Below are positions 1-9,619 of a DNA stretch of 64,000 nt, piece after piece. Below the pieces are notes generated by a model that saw only the letters and a list, made by a program, of their open reading frames with translations, ran no database searches and was not told the DNA's origin. The translations under genes and the position numbers were made by a program. Source of the DNA: JACVRW01 sp963821275 (GTDB taxonomy: Bacteria > Actinomycetota > Thermoleophilia > Solirubrobacterales > Thermoleophilaceae); assembly GCA_963821275.1 (NCBI GenBank), contig CAWGDF010000011.1, positions 1-64,000 of the forward strand, read 5' to 3'. Each line of letters opens with the position of its first letter. The stretch's first letter is position 1.

Positions 1-356
1 GACCACCACGCGATCGACTACATCGAGATCGCCGTGACTGACCTCGACGCCGCCAAGGCCTTCTACACATCCGCGTTCGGGTGGTCGTTGGTCGACTACG
101 GTCCCGACTACGCCGGCATCCAAGGCGACGGCAAGGAAGTAGGCGGATTGCGACGCGAGCCCGAGGCCCGCACCGGTGGCCCGCTGGTGATCCTCTACTC
201 CGAATACCTCGAGCGCAGCGTCGAGGCCGTCACTGCGGCCGGCGGAACAATCTGGCGCCGATATACGCGTTTCCTGGCGGACGGCGGTTCCACTTCGCGG
301 ATCCGGCCGGCAACGAGCTCGCGGTCTGGTCCGACCGCACCACCAGCGACGCGTAG
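1..356 (+). pseudogene. VOC (glyoxalase/bleomycin-resistance) family protein, 5'-truncated by the window, frameshifted
   Basis: The frame is open from base 1 and reads as the first half of a VOC metalloenzyme fold: a betaalpha start (IEIAVTDLDAAKAFY) followed by the AFGW segment. Near position 250, after the AAGGTI segment, the homologous reading moves to the third frame and continues with FPGGRRFHFADPAGNELAVW, the usual C-terminal signature, ending in TAG at 354-356. A single-base indel explains this. VOC proteins of this type bind a metal and act on, or sequester, small molecules; no substrate can be named. The true start lies outside the window. The lesion may be biological or an assembly error. 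Confidence 0.75.
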
Positions 357-701
357 TCCGCGCACCGGAAGTATCGCGACCAAGCTCGACCAGGCCGGCT
401 CTATGAGTCTCGGTGGTCGCGCCAACCAGGAGCGCCGGGGTCCGTCGCGGGTCGTAGCTTGCGGTGGATGCCGAAGAATCCTGTCGGAAATCGCGCAATG
501 CGGGAGAGCTGGTGCCTCCGCATTGACTCTCGCTCCTCGTCCGCAGCAGCAGCGAGGTCCGTCTCGGCGCGGACTCCTGCTCGCGCGGGGAAGCATGCGC
601 CACGTCGTGCTGCTCGGCCTCGCGCAGGAGTCGGAGCAGCGGCGCGCCGCCGGACGCCCAGGCGCGCAGATCGAGGGCTGCGCGCGGGGCGCCGCACGCG
701 C
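357..701. other. Gene-free spacer
   Basis: About 345 bases between the end of the VOC remnant and the stop codon of the minus-strand stress gene. No convincing coding frame was seen. Bases 481-495 (CTGTCGGAAATCGCG) recur exactly at 36803-36817, and the part GGAAATCGCG also occurs inside the stem-loop repeat near 46360, so this may hold a decayed piece of that repeat family. Confidence 0.4.
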
Positions 702-1203
702 TCAGGCGGCGCGCGCGAGTTTCTCGAGCCGCGCGTCCGCTTCGCTTGCGGCGATCTCGCGGAGCTCGACGAGGAGGATCGCGTGTCCTTGGTGCAGCTC
801 GCCCACCGCGCGGTCGACGGCGTCGTCGTCGAGTGCGGCCCGGCGCAGGAGCCGCCGGGCTCCGCGAAGGCCGGTGATCCGCGCGCGTTCGGCGTCGCCC
901 TTGTAGGTGACGATGACGACGCGGTCGGTGTCCGCGAACGAGCCTTGTCGCTGGTGGTCGGGATCGCCGGCGAAGCTGCCGGCGCCCCGGCGACGCTGGA
1001 CCACTCGGCCGCCGTAGGTGCCGATCGGGGCATCGGGCGCGACCGGCCCGGCGAACCCACCGACCGGTTCCCGGCGGATGTCGCGTGGTGCGCTGCCCAC
1101 CAGCAGACGGATGTCGCGTTCCGGCCAGGCCCGTGGCGCGCAGTGCCTCAACCGCGCGGCGCGCCGCGACCTCGGTGGCATATGTCCTGGTGAGCGTGGT
1201 CAT
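702..1203 (-). pseudogene. Stress-protein family, copy 1, frameshifted
   Basis: Read from an ATG at 1203 behind AAGGAG, the N-terminus is MTTLTRTYATEVAARRAVEA in one frame. The rest (ERDIRLLVGS, then REPVGGFAGPV, GAGSFAGDP and VVIVTYKGDAERARITG) lies in another frame, so one indel near 1110-1120 separates the halves. The reading ends at 702. Two paralogues sit at 29690-30250 and 33690-34188, with the same order of motifs and a near-identical leader (AAGGAGATCTCC). The N-terminal half resembles general stress proteins of the YflT/17M type; this is a pattern match only. It diverges from the BTAD regulator at 1333. Confidence 0.7.
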
Positions 1204-1332
1204 GGAGATCTCCTTCGTCGTGAGCCCTGTCGCCGTGTTGGCTGCGCGGATCATGCGCCCGGGCGGTTGCGGCGCATTTGCGGCGCGGTGACGGCAGTTG
1301 CAGCGCACGTCTGACGGCGGGAAGCTTGGGCG
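1204..1332. promoter_or_regulatory. Divergent intergenic region between stress copy 1 and BTAD regulator
   Basis: This 129-bp gap separates two genes transcribed away from each other, so it should hold both promoters. The only clear element is the minus-strand ribosome binding site AAGGAG just before the ATG at 1203. No convincing -35/-10 pair or perfect palindrome was found. Confidence 0.4.
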
Positions 1333-4300
1333 GTGGATTTCAGGGTCCTGGGACCGGTCGAGGCGCGCGCCGAGGGTCGGCCGCTCGCGGTCGCGGGCGC
1401 GCGGCAGCGGGCGCTGCTCGCGGTGCTGCTGCTGCGCGCGGGGGAGCCGGTCTCGCGTGAACGCGTGATCGCGGACCTGTGGGGCGAGCGGCCGCCGGAC
1501 GGCGCGGTCAAGACGGTGCAGGCGGTGGTCTCGCGGCTGCGACGCGCGCTCGGCGGCGAGGCGGCGCGGTTGGTCAGCAGCGCGGCCGGCTACAGGTTGC
1601 GCGTCGAGCCGGACGAGCTCGACCTCAGCCGGTTCGAGCGGCTGTGCGCGGACGGGCGGCGCGCGCTGGCGGCCGGCCACCACGAGCGCGCGGCGGCGCG
1701 GTTACGTGCGGCGCTCGCGGAGTGGCGCGGGCCGCCGCTGGCCGACGTGTCGTTCGAGCCGTTCGCGCCGCCCGAGGTCGCGCGCCTGGAGGACCTGCGC
1801 GCGGCCGCGGTCGAGGATCGCGTCGAGGCCGATCTCGCGATGGGCCGCGGTGCCGAGCTCGTGGGCGAGCTGGAAGGGCTCGTGGCGGCGGAGCCGTTGC
1901 GCGAGCGCCTGCGCGGGCAGCTCATGCTCGCGCTGTATCGGGCCGGGCGTCAAGGCGAGGCGCTGGATGCCTACCGCGACGCGGTCCGGACGCTCGACAG
2001 CGAGCTCGGTCTGCGTCCCGGACCGGAGCTCGAGCGCCTGCAGCAGGCGATCCTCGCCCACGATCCCGCGTTGCTCCGTGCACCTGCCGGCGGGGAGCCG
2101 CGCGAGCTGGAGCGTCGCCGCGCGACGGCCACGATCCTGGTCGCCGAGGTCGCGGGCTGGGCGCGCGTGGGCGACGCGGACGCCGACGGCGTGCGCGCCG
2201 CGCACGACCGCCGGCTGCGCGACGTGCTGGCGGCGCACGGCGCGACCGCGGTCAACGCCGTCGGGGACCGGGCCGTGGCCGCGTTCGCCTCGGCCGGCGC
2301 CGCGATCGCCTGCGGCGTGGAGATGCAGCGGGCGATCGACCGCGAGGCTCGTCGCGGCGCGGTGGCGCTGGAGCTGCGCGTCGGGGTCGCCGCGGGCGAC
2401 GTCGCCTGGGCGGGCGAGGACTACTCCGGCACGCCCGTGATCGAGGCGCAGAGGCTGTGCGCCGCCGCGTCGGCGGGCAGCATCCTCGTCGCCGACGCCG
2501 TGCGCCTGCTCGCCGGGTCGGGAACCGAGGCGGAGCTCGAGGACGCCGGCGAGCTGGAGCTGAGCGATCTCGCGCGTCCGGTGCACGCGTGGTCGGTCGG
2601 CTGGACCGCTCGGCGCGCCGTGACGGTCCCGTTCCCCCCATCGCTCGTGTTCGAAGGCGGCACCGCGTTCGCGGGCCGCGAGGAGGAGCTCGCCGAGCTG
2701 CGGGCGGCGTGGGCGGACGCGGTCTCGGGGAGCCGCCGCGGCGTCTTGGTCAGCGGCGAGCCGGGCATCGGCAAGACGCGGCTGGCGGCCGAGATCGCCG
2801 GGCACGCCCGCGCGCGGGAGGGCGTGGTGCTGTACGGCCGCTGCGACGACGGCCTGTCCGCGCCCGCCCAGCCGTTCGCCCAGGCGCTTGGCGCCTACGT
2901 CGCGGCCTGCCCGGTCGACGAGCTGCGCGTCGAGCTGGGCGCACGCGCAAGCGACCTGGCTCAGCTGCTGCCCGAGCTCGCGGCCCGCCTGCCCGGCGGC
3001 GTCGCCGAGCCGGCTCCCGCAGAGCCGGAGATCCAGCGGCTGCGCACGCTCGAGGCCGCCACCGCGCTGCTGAACGCCGCCGGCGAGGCCGCGCCCGTGT
3101 TGCTCGTGCTCGACGACCTGCACTGGGCCGACGACCTGTCGCTGCTGCTGCTGCGCCACCTGCTGCGCGCCGATGCCGCCGCGCGCGCTGCTCGTGGTGG
3201 CCACCTATCGCGACACCGAGCCCGGTCGCTCGCCCCTGCTCGCCGATGTCGTGACCGGCCTGGCGCGGCGCCCGGACGTCGCCCGCCTCGAGCTCGGCCC
3301 GCTGCGCGAGCGCGACATCGCGGCGATCCTCGCCGACGCAGGGCGCGAGTCGTCACAGGCCGGCCGCGTGCGGCGGGCCACCGCGGGCAACCCGTTCTTC
3401 GTCGGCGAGATGGTCCGCGCGCTCGACCACGGTCACGATCCCGGTGCAGCGCTCACTCCGCGGGTGCGCGACGTCGTGCGCTGGCGGCTTGCCCGGCTGC
3501 CCGAGCGGACCGCCGACGCGCTGGCGGTCGCGGCCGTCGCCGGCGCGGAGTTCGACGCCGACGTCCTTGCCGGCGCGATCGGCGTCGAACTCGACCAGGC
3601 GCTGGACGCGTTGGAGGCCGCCGAATCGGCGCGGCTCGTGCGGCCCGCCGGAACCCCGGATCGGTTCACGTTCGCGCACGCGGTCGTGCGCGAGACGATC
3701 GTCGCCGAGCAGCCGGGCGGACGGCGCGTGCGCCTTCACGCGCGAATCGCCCGCGCGCTCGAGCGCATCGCCGCCACGCGCCCGGTGCCGACCGGCGACC
3801 TGGCGGCGCACTTCGACGCCGCCGGAACGCTCGTCGACGCCGCGCAGACCCTCCATTATTTACGCCGGGCGGGCGACGAGGCGGCGGCGCAGCTGGCATG
3901 GGACGTCGCCGCCGAGCAGTACGAGCGCGCGGTGCGCGCGCACCGGCGACTGCCGAGCGCGACCGAGAACGAGCGGCTCGACCTCGAGCTCGCGCGCGGA
4001 CGCGCCCTGTCGCTCGCCGGCGACAATCGCGCGCACGCCGTCCTGCGCGACGTCGCGGCCGCCGCCGACGCCGCCGGCGACGGCGGGCGCATGGCCGAGG
4101 CGCTGCTGACGATCCGGCTCGAATACGCCGACTTCCTCGAGGAGGACGCCGAGATGGTCGCCCTGCTGCGCCGCGCGCTGGCGCTGCTGCCGCCCGGCGA
4201 CAGCCCGATCAGGGCATCCCTCGAGGGGTCTCTCGCGAACGAGGCGTTCTCCAGCATGCCCGATCGCGAGCGCCGGGCAATGGTCGCCCGCGCGCTGACG

Positions 4301-5290
4301 ATGGCGCGTCGTGTCCGCGACCCCGCGGCGCTCGCCTCCGTGCTCACCTCGCACTCGTGGATCGTGGCCGGCCCCGAGAGCGTCAACGAGCGCCTCGCGG
4401 TGGCGGACGAGCTCGTGACGGTGGGCCGCGACGCCGACCTGCCGTACGCCGAGTGCAACGGGCAGCGGGGGCGTTTCCACGCGCTCGTCGAGCTAGGCGA
4501 CATCGAGGCAGCCGACGCCGCGCTGGCCGCCGCGCACGCGGCGGTGCGGACCATATGGTCGCAGTGGACCGTCGGTTTCATGGACGCGGCCAGGGCGCTG
4601 CTCGGCGGGCGATTGACCGACGCGGAGTCCGCCGCAGCACGAATGCGCGAGGCGGCGCGCGAGACGGGAGCCCCGCCGGCACTCGCCGAGTCCGCGTTCG
4701 TCCGGATGGTGTCGTGCATCCGCCTGATCCAGGGCCGCTTGCGCGAGCACGAGCCGGCGCGCAGCGCCATGGCACGGGACGTGACCAACCTGCCACCGAC
4801 GTTCTTCGTCGCGCGAGCGCACGCGGCACGCGAGCGGGACGACCGCGAGGCAGCCCGCGAGGCCTTCGAGCGCGCGCTGGCGCTGGGCCTGCTCGAGATG
4901 CCGCGCGGTCCGACATGGACGACGACCATGACCTGGGCCGCCGACATCTCCGCCTGGCTCGACGATCGCTCGACCGCGATACGCCTGCTCGAGCTGCTGA
5001 CCCCCCTCGCGGGCGTGATGACCTGGGCGTACGGCCCGATCGGGCGGGGCGTCGGCCTGCTCGAGCTGACTCTCGGACGCCGCAGCCAGGCCGAACGACG
5101 GCTGCGCGACGCCATCGCGCTGTGCGAGCGCATGGACGCGCGCGCCTTCCTCGCGATGGCCCGCCTCGACCTCGGCGCGCTGCTGCACCAGTCGATCGAG
5201 GGCCGCCGGCTGCTCGACCAGGCCCTCACCGCCGCCGACGAGCTCGGCATGACGAGCCTCGCCAAGCGGGCGCCCACCGCCCACACATAG
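1333..5290 (+). pseudogene. BTAD / cyclase-homology / AAA ATPase regulator (SARP-like), one frameshift
   Basis: Begins with GTG at 1333. Order of domains: OmpR-type winged helix (residues 1-90, LLLRAGEPVSRERVIADLWG), BTAD helical domain (about 95-250), class III adenylate cyclase homology domain (about 257-425; ATILVAEVAGW, AVGDRAVAAF), then an AAA/STAND ATPase with Walker A GEPGIGKTR at about residues 475-483 and a Walker-B-like VLLVLDDLHWADD. Near 3175 the reading moves by one base; the second frame starts at ALLVVATYRDTEPG, carries the helical arm and TPR-like repeats, and ends in TAG at 5288-5290. The full product would be about 1320 residues. The first metal-binding Asp of the cyclase domain is Glu here, so this domain may only bind nucleotide. 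A lone frameshift in an otherwise well-preserved gene may be an assembly error. Confidence 0.8.
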
Positions 5291-5853
5291 CGACCCCGCC
5301 TCGACCACCGAAGCCCCGCGACCGCCTCCCGTCCAGATCGACATGCTCGGCGGCGCGGTCGAAGGCCCTTCGCGGAGTGCTTATCGCCGATCGGAAAGAC
5401 GAAGCACGAATGCTTGCCGGGGTCGCGCGGCTTGCCCGGCTCCAGGCTCTTGACGACCTCGATGTCGAAGCCGGCCTTCACCGCCGCCGCCGTGCTCGCC
5501 CGGTGACCATCCTACGGCGCGGCAAGTTAGGTCCTCGGCAGCACCGCCGATGCGGCGTCGGCTCGCGACGACGACTGCTGTTTGCGGCCGGTTTGCAGCG
5601 GCCTCGGCGCGCGCCGCGTTCACGGTCGCTGCGGACGACCAGCGAGCGTGGCTCCCCCACGTCGGCTCACTAGCACAATGCGCGACGAGGAGCGGTCTGA
5701 ACGGGGCAACTCCAGGCCGCCGGAGCCGGCGAGTTGGACGAGCAGCGAGAGCCCATGGCGCGCATCGCCGGTCTCCTCCTCCCGCGTGAACCCGGGCAGG
5801 CTCCTGGTGGTCGCGCAAAGGAGGAGCGGCCCACGGAACCTTCGATCGCAACA
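5291..5853. other. Gene-free spacer holding one stem-loop repeat
   Basis: Between the BTAD regulator and the methyltransferase. No supported gene. The open frame running into the methyltransferase from 5734 passes through the repeat at 5773-5829 and is not treated as coding. Confidence 0.5.
5773..5829 (+). repeat. Serial stem-loop repeat, copy 1
   Basis: Contains CTCCTCCTCCCGCGTGAAC followed by CGGGCAGG, then GCTCCT-GGTGGTCGCGCAA-AGGAGGAGC. It matches copies at 35651, 19471, 16331 and 46354. The second stem is imperfect here and the third stem is not evident. Confidence 0.6.
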
Positions 5854-6564
5854 ATGCCTCCGGTGCCCGACCAGTCCCGGCCCAGGGCGATCCCGCCCGA
5901 CTACGATCGCGATCCTGACCGCTTCCGGCTCGCGCGCGAGGTGCATCGAGTGCACGCGCTGGCGCCCGACGTGCACGAACAAGTCGCACGGCGATTTGTG
6001 GACGAGGAGCTGACGCCCGTCCTCGATGTTGGCTGCGGCGAGGGCGAGCTAGCAAGGCACCTGCCCGCAGGCGGCTGGGTGGGGGTTGACGCGTCGGCCG
6101 AGATGCTCGCACGGGCGCCCGAGCCGCACCGCCAGGCGGACGCAACCGCGCTTCCGTTCCCGGACGGGTCGTTCCGCTCGGTCGCCCTGCTCTACGTCCT
6201 CTACCACCTGCCCGACCCCGCCCTGGCGCTCGGCGAGGCGCGCAGGGCGTTGCGGTCCGGCGGGCTGGTCGCGGTCGCGGCGCCGAGCCGCCACGACTCG
6301 CCCGAGCTCGCGAACGCATTTCCGCGCGGGCCGCTCACATTCGACGCCGAGCTTGCCCCTGAGCTCCTTGCCGAGCAGTTCGTCGAGGTCGAGGTCGAGC
6401 GCTGGGACGCGGTGCTGCTCGCGCTGCCGACCCGGGCCGCTGTCCGCGACTATCTGATCGGCAAGGGGGTCGATCCACGGGAGGCGGGGTCGAAGGCCGA
6501 GACCCTTCCCGCTCCGCTGTCGGTCACCAAGCGGGGCGCTCTCGCTTTCGCGCGCAAGGCCTGA
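5854..6564 (+). CDS. Class I SAM-dependent methyltransferase (Methyltransf_11 type)
   Basis: The 236-residue product has the SAM-binding motif I VLDVGCGEGELARHL at about residues 55-69, the acidic post-I motif VGVDASAEML, and motif IV/post-motif region SVALLYVLYHLPDP, so it should be a soluble methyltransferase with a Rossmann fold. The ATG at 5854 is chosen because homology begins soon after (PPDYDRDPDRFRLAREVH) and the upstream extension runs through a repeat. The acceptor substrate cannot be inferred; the C-terminal part (AVRDYLIGKGV) is typical of small-molecule methyltransferases. It is convergent with the MarR gene. No lesion seen. Confidence 0.85.
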   Translation: MPPVPDQSRPRAIPPDYDRDPDRFRLAREVHRVHALAPDVHEQVARRFVDEELTPVLDVGCGEGELARHLPAGGWVGVDASAEMLARAPEPHRQADATALPFPDGSFRSVALLYVLYHLPDPALALGEARRALRSGGLVAVAAPSRHDSPELANAFPRGPLTFDAELAPELLAEQFVEVEVERWDAVLLALPTRAAVRDYLIGKGVDPREAGSKAETLPAPLSVTKRGALAFARKA

Positions 6565-6764
6565 TCGGCGGGCCGGCGGTAGTCAGCCCCGGCCGGGCAG
6601 TTGACACGCTCGGACTCATCGTGAGCGATAGCGATATGCGTCGCCGTGGAGACGCCGCGTTTCATGGGATTCCGACACTTTGAGGCCAGCGGTGCCCGAT
6701 GCCGCTGCCGCGTCTCGCCCACGAGCAGCAGCATGCTCGTCTCGCCCGTCAGCGAGCGCTCCGC

Positions 6765-7262
6765 TCACGAATCAGCCCACCACGGCTCGGCGCTCCGCGG
6801 CACACCGGCGCGTTCGTGGACCACTCGCCGCTTGTCCTCGGCCCTGCCCGCCCAGGTTTCGACCATCCGGTCAAGCAGGGTCGTGAGCACCAGCAGGTCC
6901 TCCTCGCTCCATTCCTCGACGACCGCGGCGAACACCTCAAGACCTACTGCGTCGAACGTACGCAGCTCTGTCCGGCCGCGATTTGTCGCTTCGACCAGGA
7001 ATGCCCGGCCGTCGTTGGGATCGGCCGAGACCGTGACGTGACCGAGCGCGTGCAGCGCCTGCACGTGCCGGGTTATCGACGACGGATTCACACCCAGCTC
7101 CCTCGCGATCACGGTGGGCCGGATCGGGCCACGTTCGATGGCGAGCCGCAGCACCCCCACCCGCGTGGGGTCGAAGACCTGCTCCATACCGCGGCGGGTC
7201 GCCTCGACAAACCGCGTGCAGGCCGCTGAGGCAGCTTGCAGAACGTCGATATTTGTTTTCAC
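6765..7262 (-). CDS. MarR family transcriptional regulator
   Basis: A 165-residue protein with a winged-helix core: GVLRLAIERGPIRPTVIARE, then LGVNPSSITRHVQALHALGH (recognition helix region) and the wing VTVSADPNDGRAFLVEAT, about residues 35-100. MarR proteins bind palindromes as dimers and release DNA when a phenolic or other ligand binds. The start is GTG at 7262, inside a perfect palindrome (7251-7271) lying between this gene and the divergent flavin monooxygenase. This suggests that it represses both itself and the monooxygenase. A -10-like TATATC (7277-7272) sits about 9 nt before the GTG, so the transcript may be leaderless. Confidence 0.9.
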   Translation of the reverse strand: MKTNIDVLQAASAACTRFVEATRRGMEQVFDPTRVGVLRLAIERGPIRPTVIARELGVNPSSITRHVQALHALGHVTVSADPNDGRAFLVEATNRGRTELRTFDAVGLEVFAAVVEEWSEEDLLVLTTLLDRMVETWAGRAEDKRRVVHERAGVPRSAEPWWADS

Positions 7263-7271
7263 AAAACAAAT
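7251..7271. promoter_or_regulatory. Palindromic operator of the MarR/monooxygenase pair
   Basis: Perfect inverted repeat: ATTTGTTTT, 3-bp spacer CAC, AAAACAAAT. It is AT-rich in a very GC-rich setting, covers the GTG start of the MarR gene (7260-7262) and lies just upstream of the TATA motif serving the monooxygenase. Size and placement fit a MarR dimer site. Confidence 0.85.
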
Positions 7272-7279
7272 GATATAGT
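7272..7279. promoter_or_regulatory. Bidirectional -10 element
   Basis: GATATAGT reads as TATAGT (7274-7279) for the plus strand and TATATC (7277-7272) for the minus strand. Each ends only about 6-9 nt before the start codon of its gene (GTG 7286 or ATG 7289 on plus; GTG 7262 on minus), so both transcripts could be leaderless. The -35 on the plus strand (TTGTTT, 7253-7258) is inside the operator with a short 15-bp spacer. Confidence 0.5.
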
Positions 7280-7288
7280 CCGTCCGTG

Positions 7289-8461
7289 ATGGAAAGCTCT
7301 GAAGCCCCGAAGCGCGGCCTGATCATCGGCTGCGGCATCGCCGGCTCAGTGGTGGCGATGTTCCTGCGCAGGATCGGGATCGAGCCGGCGATCTTCGAGG
7401 GACGCGAGGGCGGGCGCGATGAAGCCGGCTCGTTCCTCGGCCTCGCCCCCAACGGTCGCGACGTGCTGGCCACACTCGGAATCCGCGATCAGATCGCGGC
7501 GCTCGGCATAGCGACCCCGAAGATCGCGTTCCACAACCACAATGGCAAGCAGCTTGGGCTAAACCCTCAGCCAATCGTCACGATCAAGCGCGGCCCGCTC
7601 GGCAAGGGGCTTCGCGAAGCCGCGCTCGCCCAGGGCGTCGCGGTCGAGTTCGGCAAGCGCCTCGTGGCTGTTGAGCAGGACGCCGGCTCCGTCGTCGCGC
7701 GCTTCGCCGACGGCAGCGAGATCGAGGGTGACTTCCTCGTGGGCTGCGACGGCATCCGCTCGGCGGTGCGGCGTTCGATCGCGCCCGCCGCGCCGCCGCC
7801 CGAGTACAGCGAGCTGATCACTAACGGCTCCTACGCCAAGGTGGACGGACTCGAGTCGACCGGTGGCACGATGCACATGACGTTCTGCAAGAACGGCTTC
7901 TTCGGCTACCAGGTGGCAGACGACGGCGAGGTCTGGTGGTTCGAGAACTTCCACCAGCCCAGCGAGCCGAGCCAGGACGAGCTCGACGCGATCTCCGATG
8001 CGGACTGGAAGCGTCGCCTGCTCGACTTCCACGGCCCGGATCACGCCCCGATCGGCGCGATCATCGCCGCAACCGAGGACCGGATCGCCCGCTTCCCGAT
8101 CCACGAGATGCCGATCCTCGAGCGCTGGTACCGGGACCGCGTGTGCCTGGCAGGCGACGCCGCGCACGCGGTCGGCCCACACTCCGGACAGGGCGGCTCG
8201 CTCGCGCTGGAGGACGCGATCGTGCTCGCCAAGTGCCTTCGCGACGCTCCCAAGGTGGAGGCGGCCTTCGCCGCGTACCAGCGAATCCGCAAGGAACGCG
8301 CTGAGTACGTGGCGCACCAGACCCGCCGGATCGGCAACCGCAAGGCTCCGCCGGGACCAATCGGACGGGCCTTCCGCGACCTCATGCTGCCGGTCTTCCT
8401 CCGCCAGGGCGTAAAGACGTTCGAGCCGATCTACGCGCATCACATCGAGTGGCAATCGTGA
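7289..8461 (+). CDS. FAD-dependent monooxygenase (group A, UbiH/PHBH type)
   Basis: A 390-residue flavoprotein hydroxylase. The N-terminal dinucleotide-binding motif is GLIIGCGIAGSVVAMFLRR (GxGxxG, about residues 11-29), the DG motif is VGCDGIRSAVRRS near 150, and the GD motif is CLAGDAAHAVGPHSGQGGS near 285-305. These proteins use NAD(P)H and O2 to hydroxylate aromatic or polyketide-like substrates, or to inactivate antibiotics such as rifampicin or tetracycline. ATG at 7289 is preferred over GTG 7286; both fit a leaderless start. Divergent from, and probably repressed by, the MarR protein, so the substrate is likely the MarR ligand or a relative. Intact. Confidence 0.88.
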   Translation: MESSEAPKRGLIIGCGIAGSVVAMFLRRIGIEPAIFEGREGGRDEAGSFLGLAPNGRDVLATLGIRDQIAALGIATPKIAFHNHNGKQLGLNPQPIVTIKRGPLGKGLREAALAQGVAVEFGKRLVAVEQDAGSVVARFADGSEIEGDFLVGCDGIRSAVRRSIAPAAPPPEYSELITNGSYAKVDGLESTGGTMHMTFCKNGFFGYQVADDGEVWWFENFHQPSEPSQDELDAISDADWKRRLLDFHGPDHAPIGAIIAATEDRIARFPIHEMPILERWYRDRVCLAGDAAHAVGPHSGQGGSLALEDAIVLAKCLRDAPKVEAAFAAYQRIRKERAEYVAHQTRRIGNRKAPPGPIGRAFRDLMLPVFLRQGVKTFEPIYAHHIEWQS

Positions 8462-8576
8462 TCGAGGCGGAAGTTGACCGGAAATCGATGGCCGAGCGAT
8501 GGATTCCGGCCGCTACCGGAGTGCTATTGACAAAGCGGCGATTCAGCCGCCGAACGAACAGAAGGCGAGGAGCCAG

Positions 8577-8708
8577 ATGAACTCGAGATCCACTCAGACA
8601 AGAGCCGCTAATGACATCCAGCTGCTCCCTCCGCTTCACCCTGCAGCTCCGGGCAACCGGTGCTGCGGAATCAGTTCTGACGACCAGGAGGAAAAAAGCG
8701 ATGACTGA
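8577..8708 (+). CDS. Possible small upstream ORF of the DUF899 gene (43 aa)
   Basis: An ATG at 8577, preceded by GAGGAGCCAG, opens a 43-codon frame with two adjacent Cys (RCCGIS) and an acidic tail (SDDQEEKSDD). It stops with TGA at 8706-8708, overlapping the ATG of the next gene at 8701, an arrangement that allows translational coupling. Composition is not strongly coding and no family is recognised, so it may be chance. Confidence 0.25.
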   Translation: MNSRSTQTRAANDIQLLPPLHPAAPGNRCCGISSDDQEEKSDD

Positions 8709-9465
8709 CCCCGCGATGGACACACCCCCGACCGTGTCGCCCCACGAGTGGGAGACCGCCCGCCAGGAGCTGCTGGTGGAGGAGAAGAAGCTCACCCGCG
8801 CGAACGATGCGCTGGCGGCCAAGCGTCGTCGGATGCCGAGAATGGCCGTGGAGAAGGAGTATTCCTTCGAGGGCCCGGACGGGCCGGCGACCCTGCTCGA
8901 TCTCTTCGAAGGGCGCCGGCAGCTGATCATCTACCGCTTCTTCTACGAGCCCGGGGTGATCAACTGGCCCGAAGGTGGCTGCCCCGGCTGTTCGTTGGTC
9001 GCGGACCAGGTGGCCCACCCCGCCCATCTGAACGCCCGAAACACCACCCTTGCCTTCGTGTCGCGCGCGCCGCAGTCCGACATCGAGCGCTGGAAGGGGC
9101 GGATGGGCTGGGAGCAGATCCCCTGGTACACGATCACGGATGACTTCGACACCGACTTCGGCGTCGACGAGTGGCACGGCACCAACGCCTTTCTTCGCGA
9201 AGGCGACCGGGTGGTCCGCACCTACTTCGTCAGCAGCCGCGGCGACGAGGCGATGGGCAGCACTTGGAGCTACCTCGACCTCACCGCGCTCGGACGGCAG
9301 GAAGAGTGGGAGGACTCGCCGGAGGGCTACCCGCAGACCCCGCCGTACCAGTGGTGGAGGCTGCACGACGAGTACGGGTCGGACGACAGCGCGTGGGAGC
9401 GGAAATCCGAGGAGGCGCTGGCCCTGCGCGAGCAGGCGCGCGGCGCGACCGGGGGGGCGCCGTGA
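8701..9465 (+). CDS. DUF899 family thioredoxin-like protein
   Basis: A 254-residue protein starting at ATG 8701 behind AGGAGGAAAAA. It has the DUF899 pattern: an N-terminal helical part (EWETARQELLVEEKKLTRAN), then YSFEGPDGPATLLDLFEGR, a thioredoxin-like core with GGCPGCSLVADQV and the FVSRAPQSDIERWKGRMGW stretch, and a C-terminal YQWWRLHDEY. The two Cys in CPGC could be redox active. Function in the family is not established. Its stop overlaps the start of the small gene at 9462 (GTGA), so the two are probably cotranscribed. Confidence 0.85.
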   Translation: MTDPAMDTPPTVSPHEWETARQELLVEEKKLTRANDALAAKRRRMPRMAVEKEYSFEGPDGPATLLDLFEGRRQLIIYRFFYEPGVINWPEGGCPGCSLVADQVAHPAHLNARNTTLAFVSRAPQSDIERWKGRMGWEQIPWYTITDDFDTDFGVDEWHGTNAFLREGDRVVRTYFVSSRGDEAMGSTWSYLDLTALGRQEEWEDSPEGYPQTPPYQWWRLHDEYGSDDSAWERKSEEALALREQARGATGGAP

Positions 9466-9617
9466 TCGCGCATGTCGGAGGCGTGCCGGTCGAGGAGCTG
9501 ATCCCAACGGCGGTCGGCGCCAGCGCGACACTGCTGCTGGCGCGCGCGTGGGTTGCATCGCGGGTGCGGCGAGGGCGCTCACGGTCCGCGGATTTTTCGC
9601 GGGTCCAGGGGAGTTGA
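9462..9617 (+). CDS. Small single-pass membrane protein (51 aa)
   Basis: Starts with GTG at 9462, overlapping the TGA of the DUF899 gene by 3 bases. The product has an N-terminal AHVGGVPVEELIP segment, one hydrophobic stretch (AVGASATLLLARAWVA) and a basic end (SRVRRGRSRS), which predicts a cytoplasmic basic tail. The overlap supports real coupled translation. No function is known. A second overlap follows: the TGA ending at 9617 is 2 bases before the next ATG at 9620. Confidence 0.5.
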   Translation: MIAHVGGVPVEELIPTAVGASATLLLARAWVASRVRRGRSRSADFSRVQGS

Positions 9618-9619
9618 CG

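Noticed and set aside
5734..5853. Longer N-terminus for the methyltransferase
   Set aside because: The extension is translation of the stem-loop repeat; homology starts after ATG 5854.
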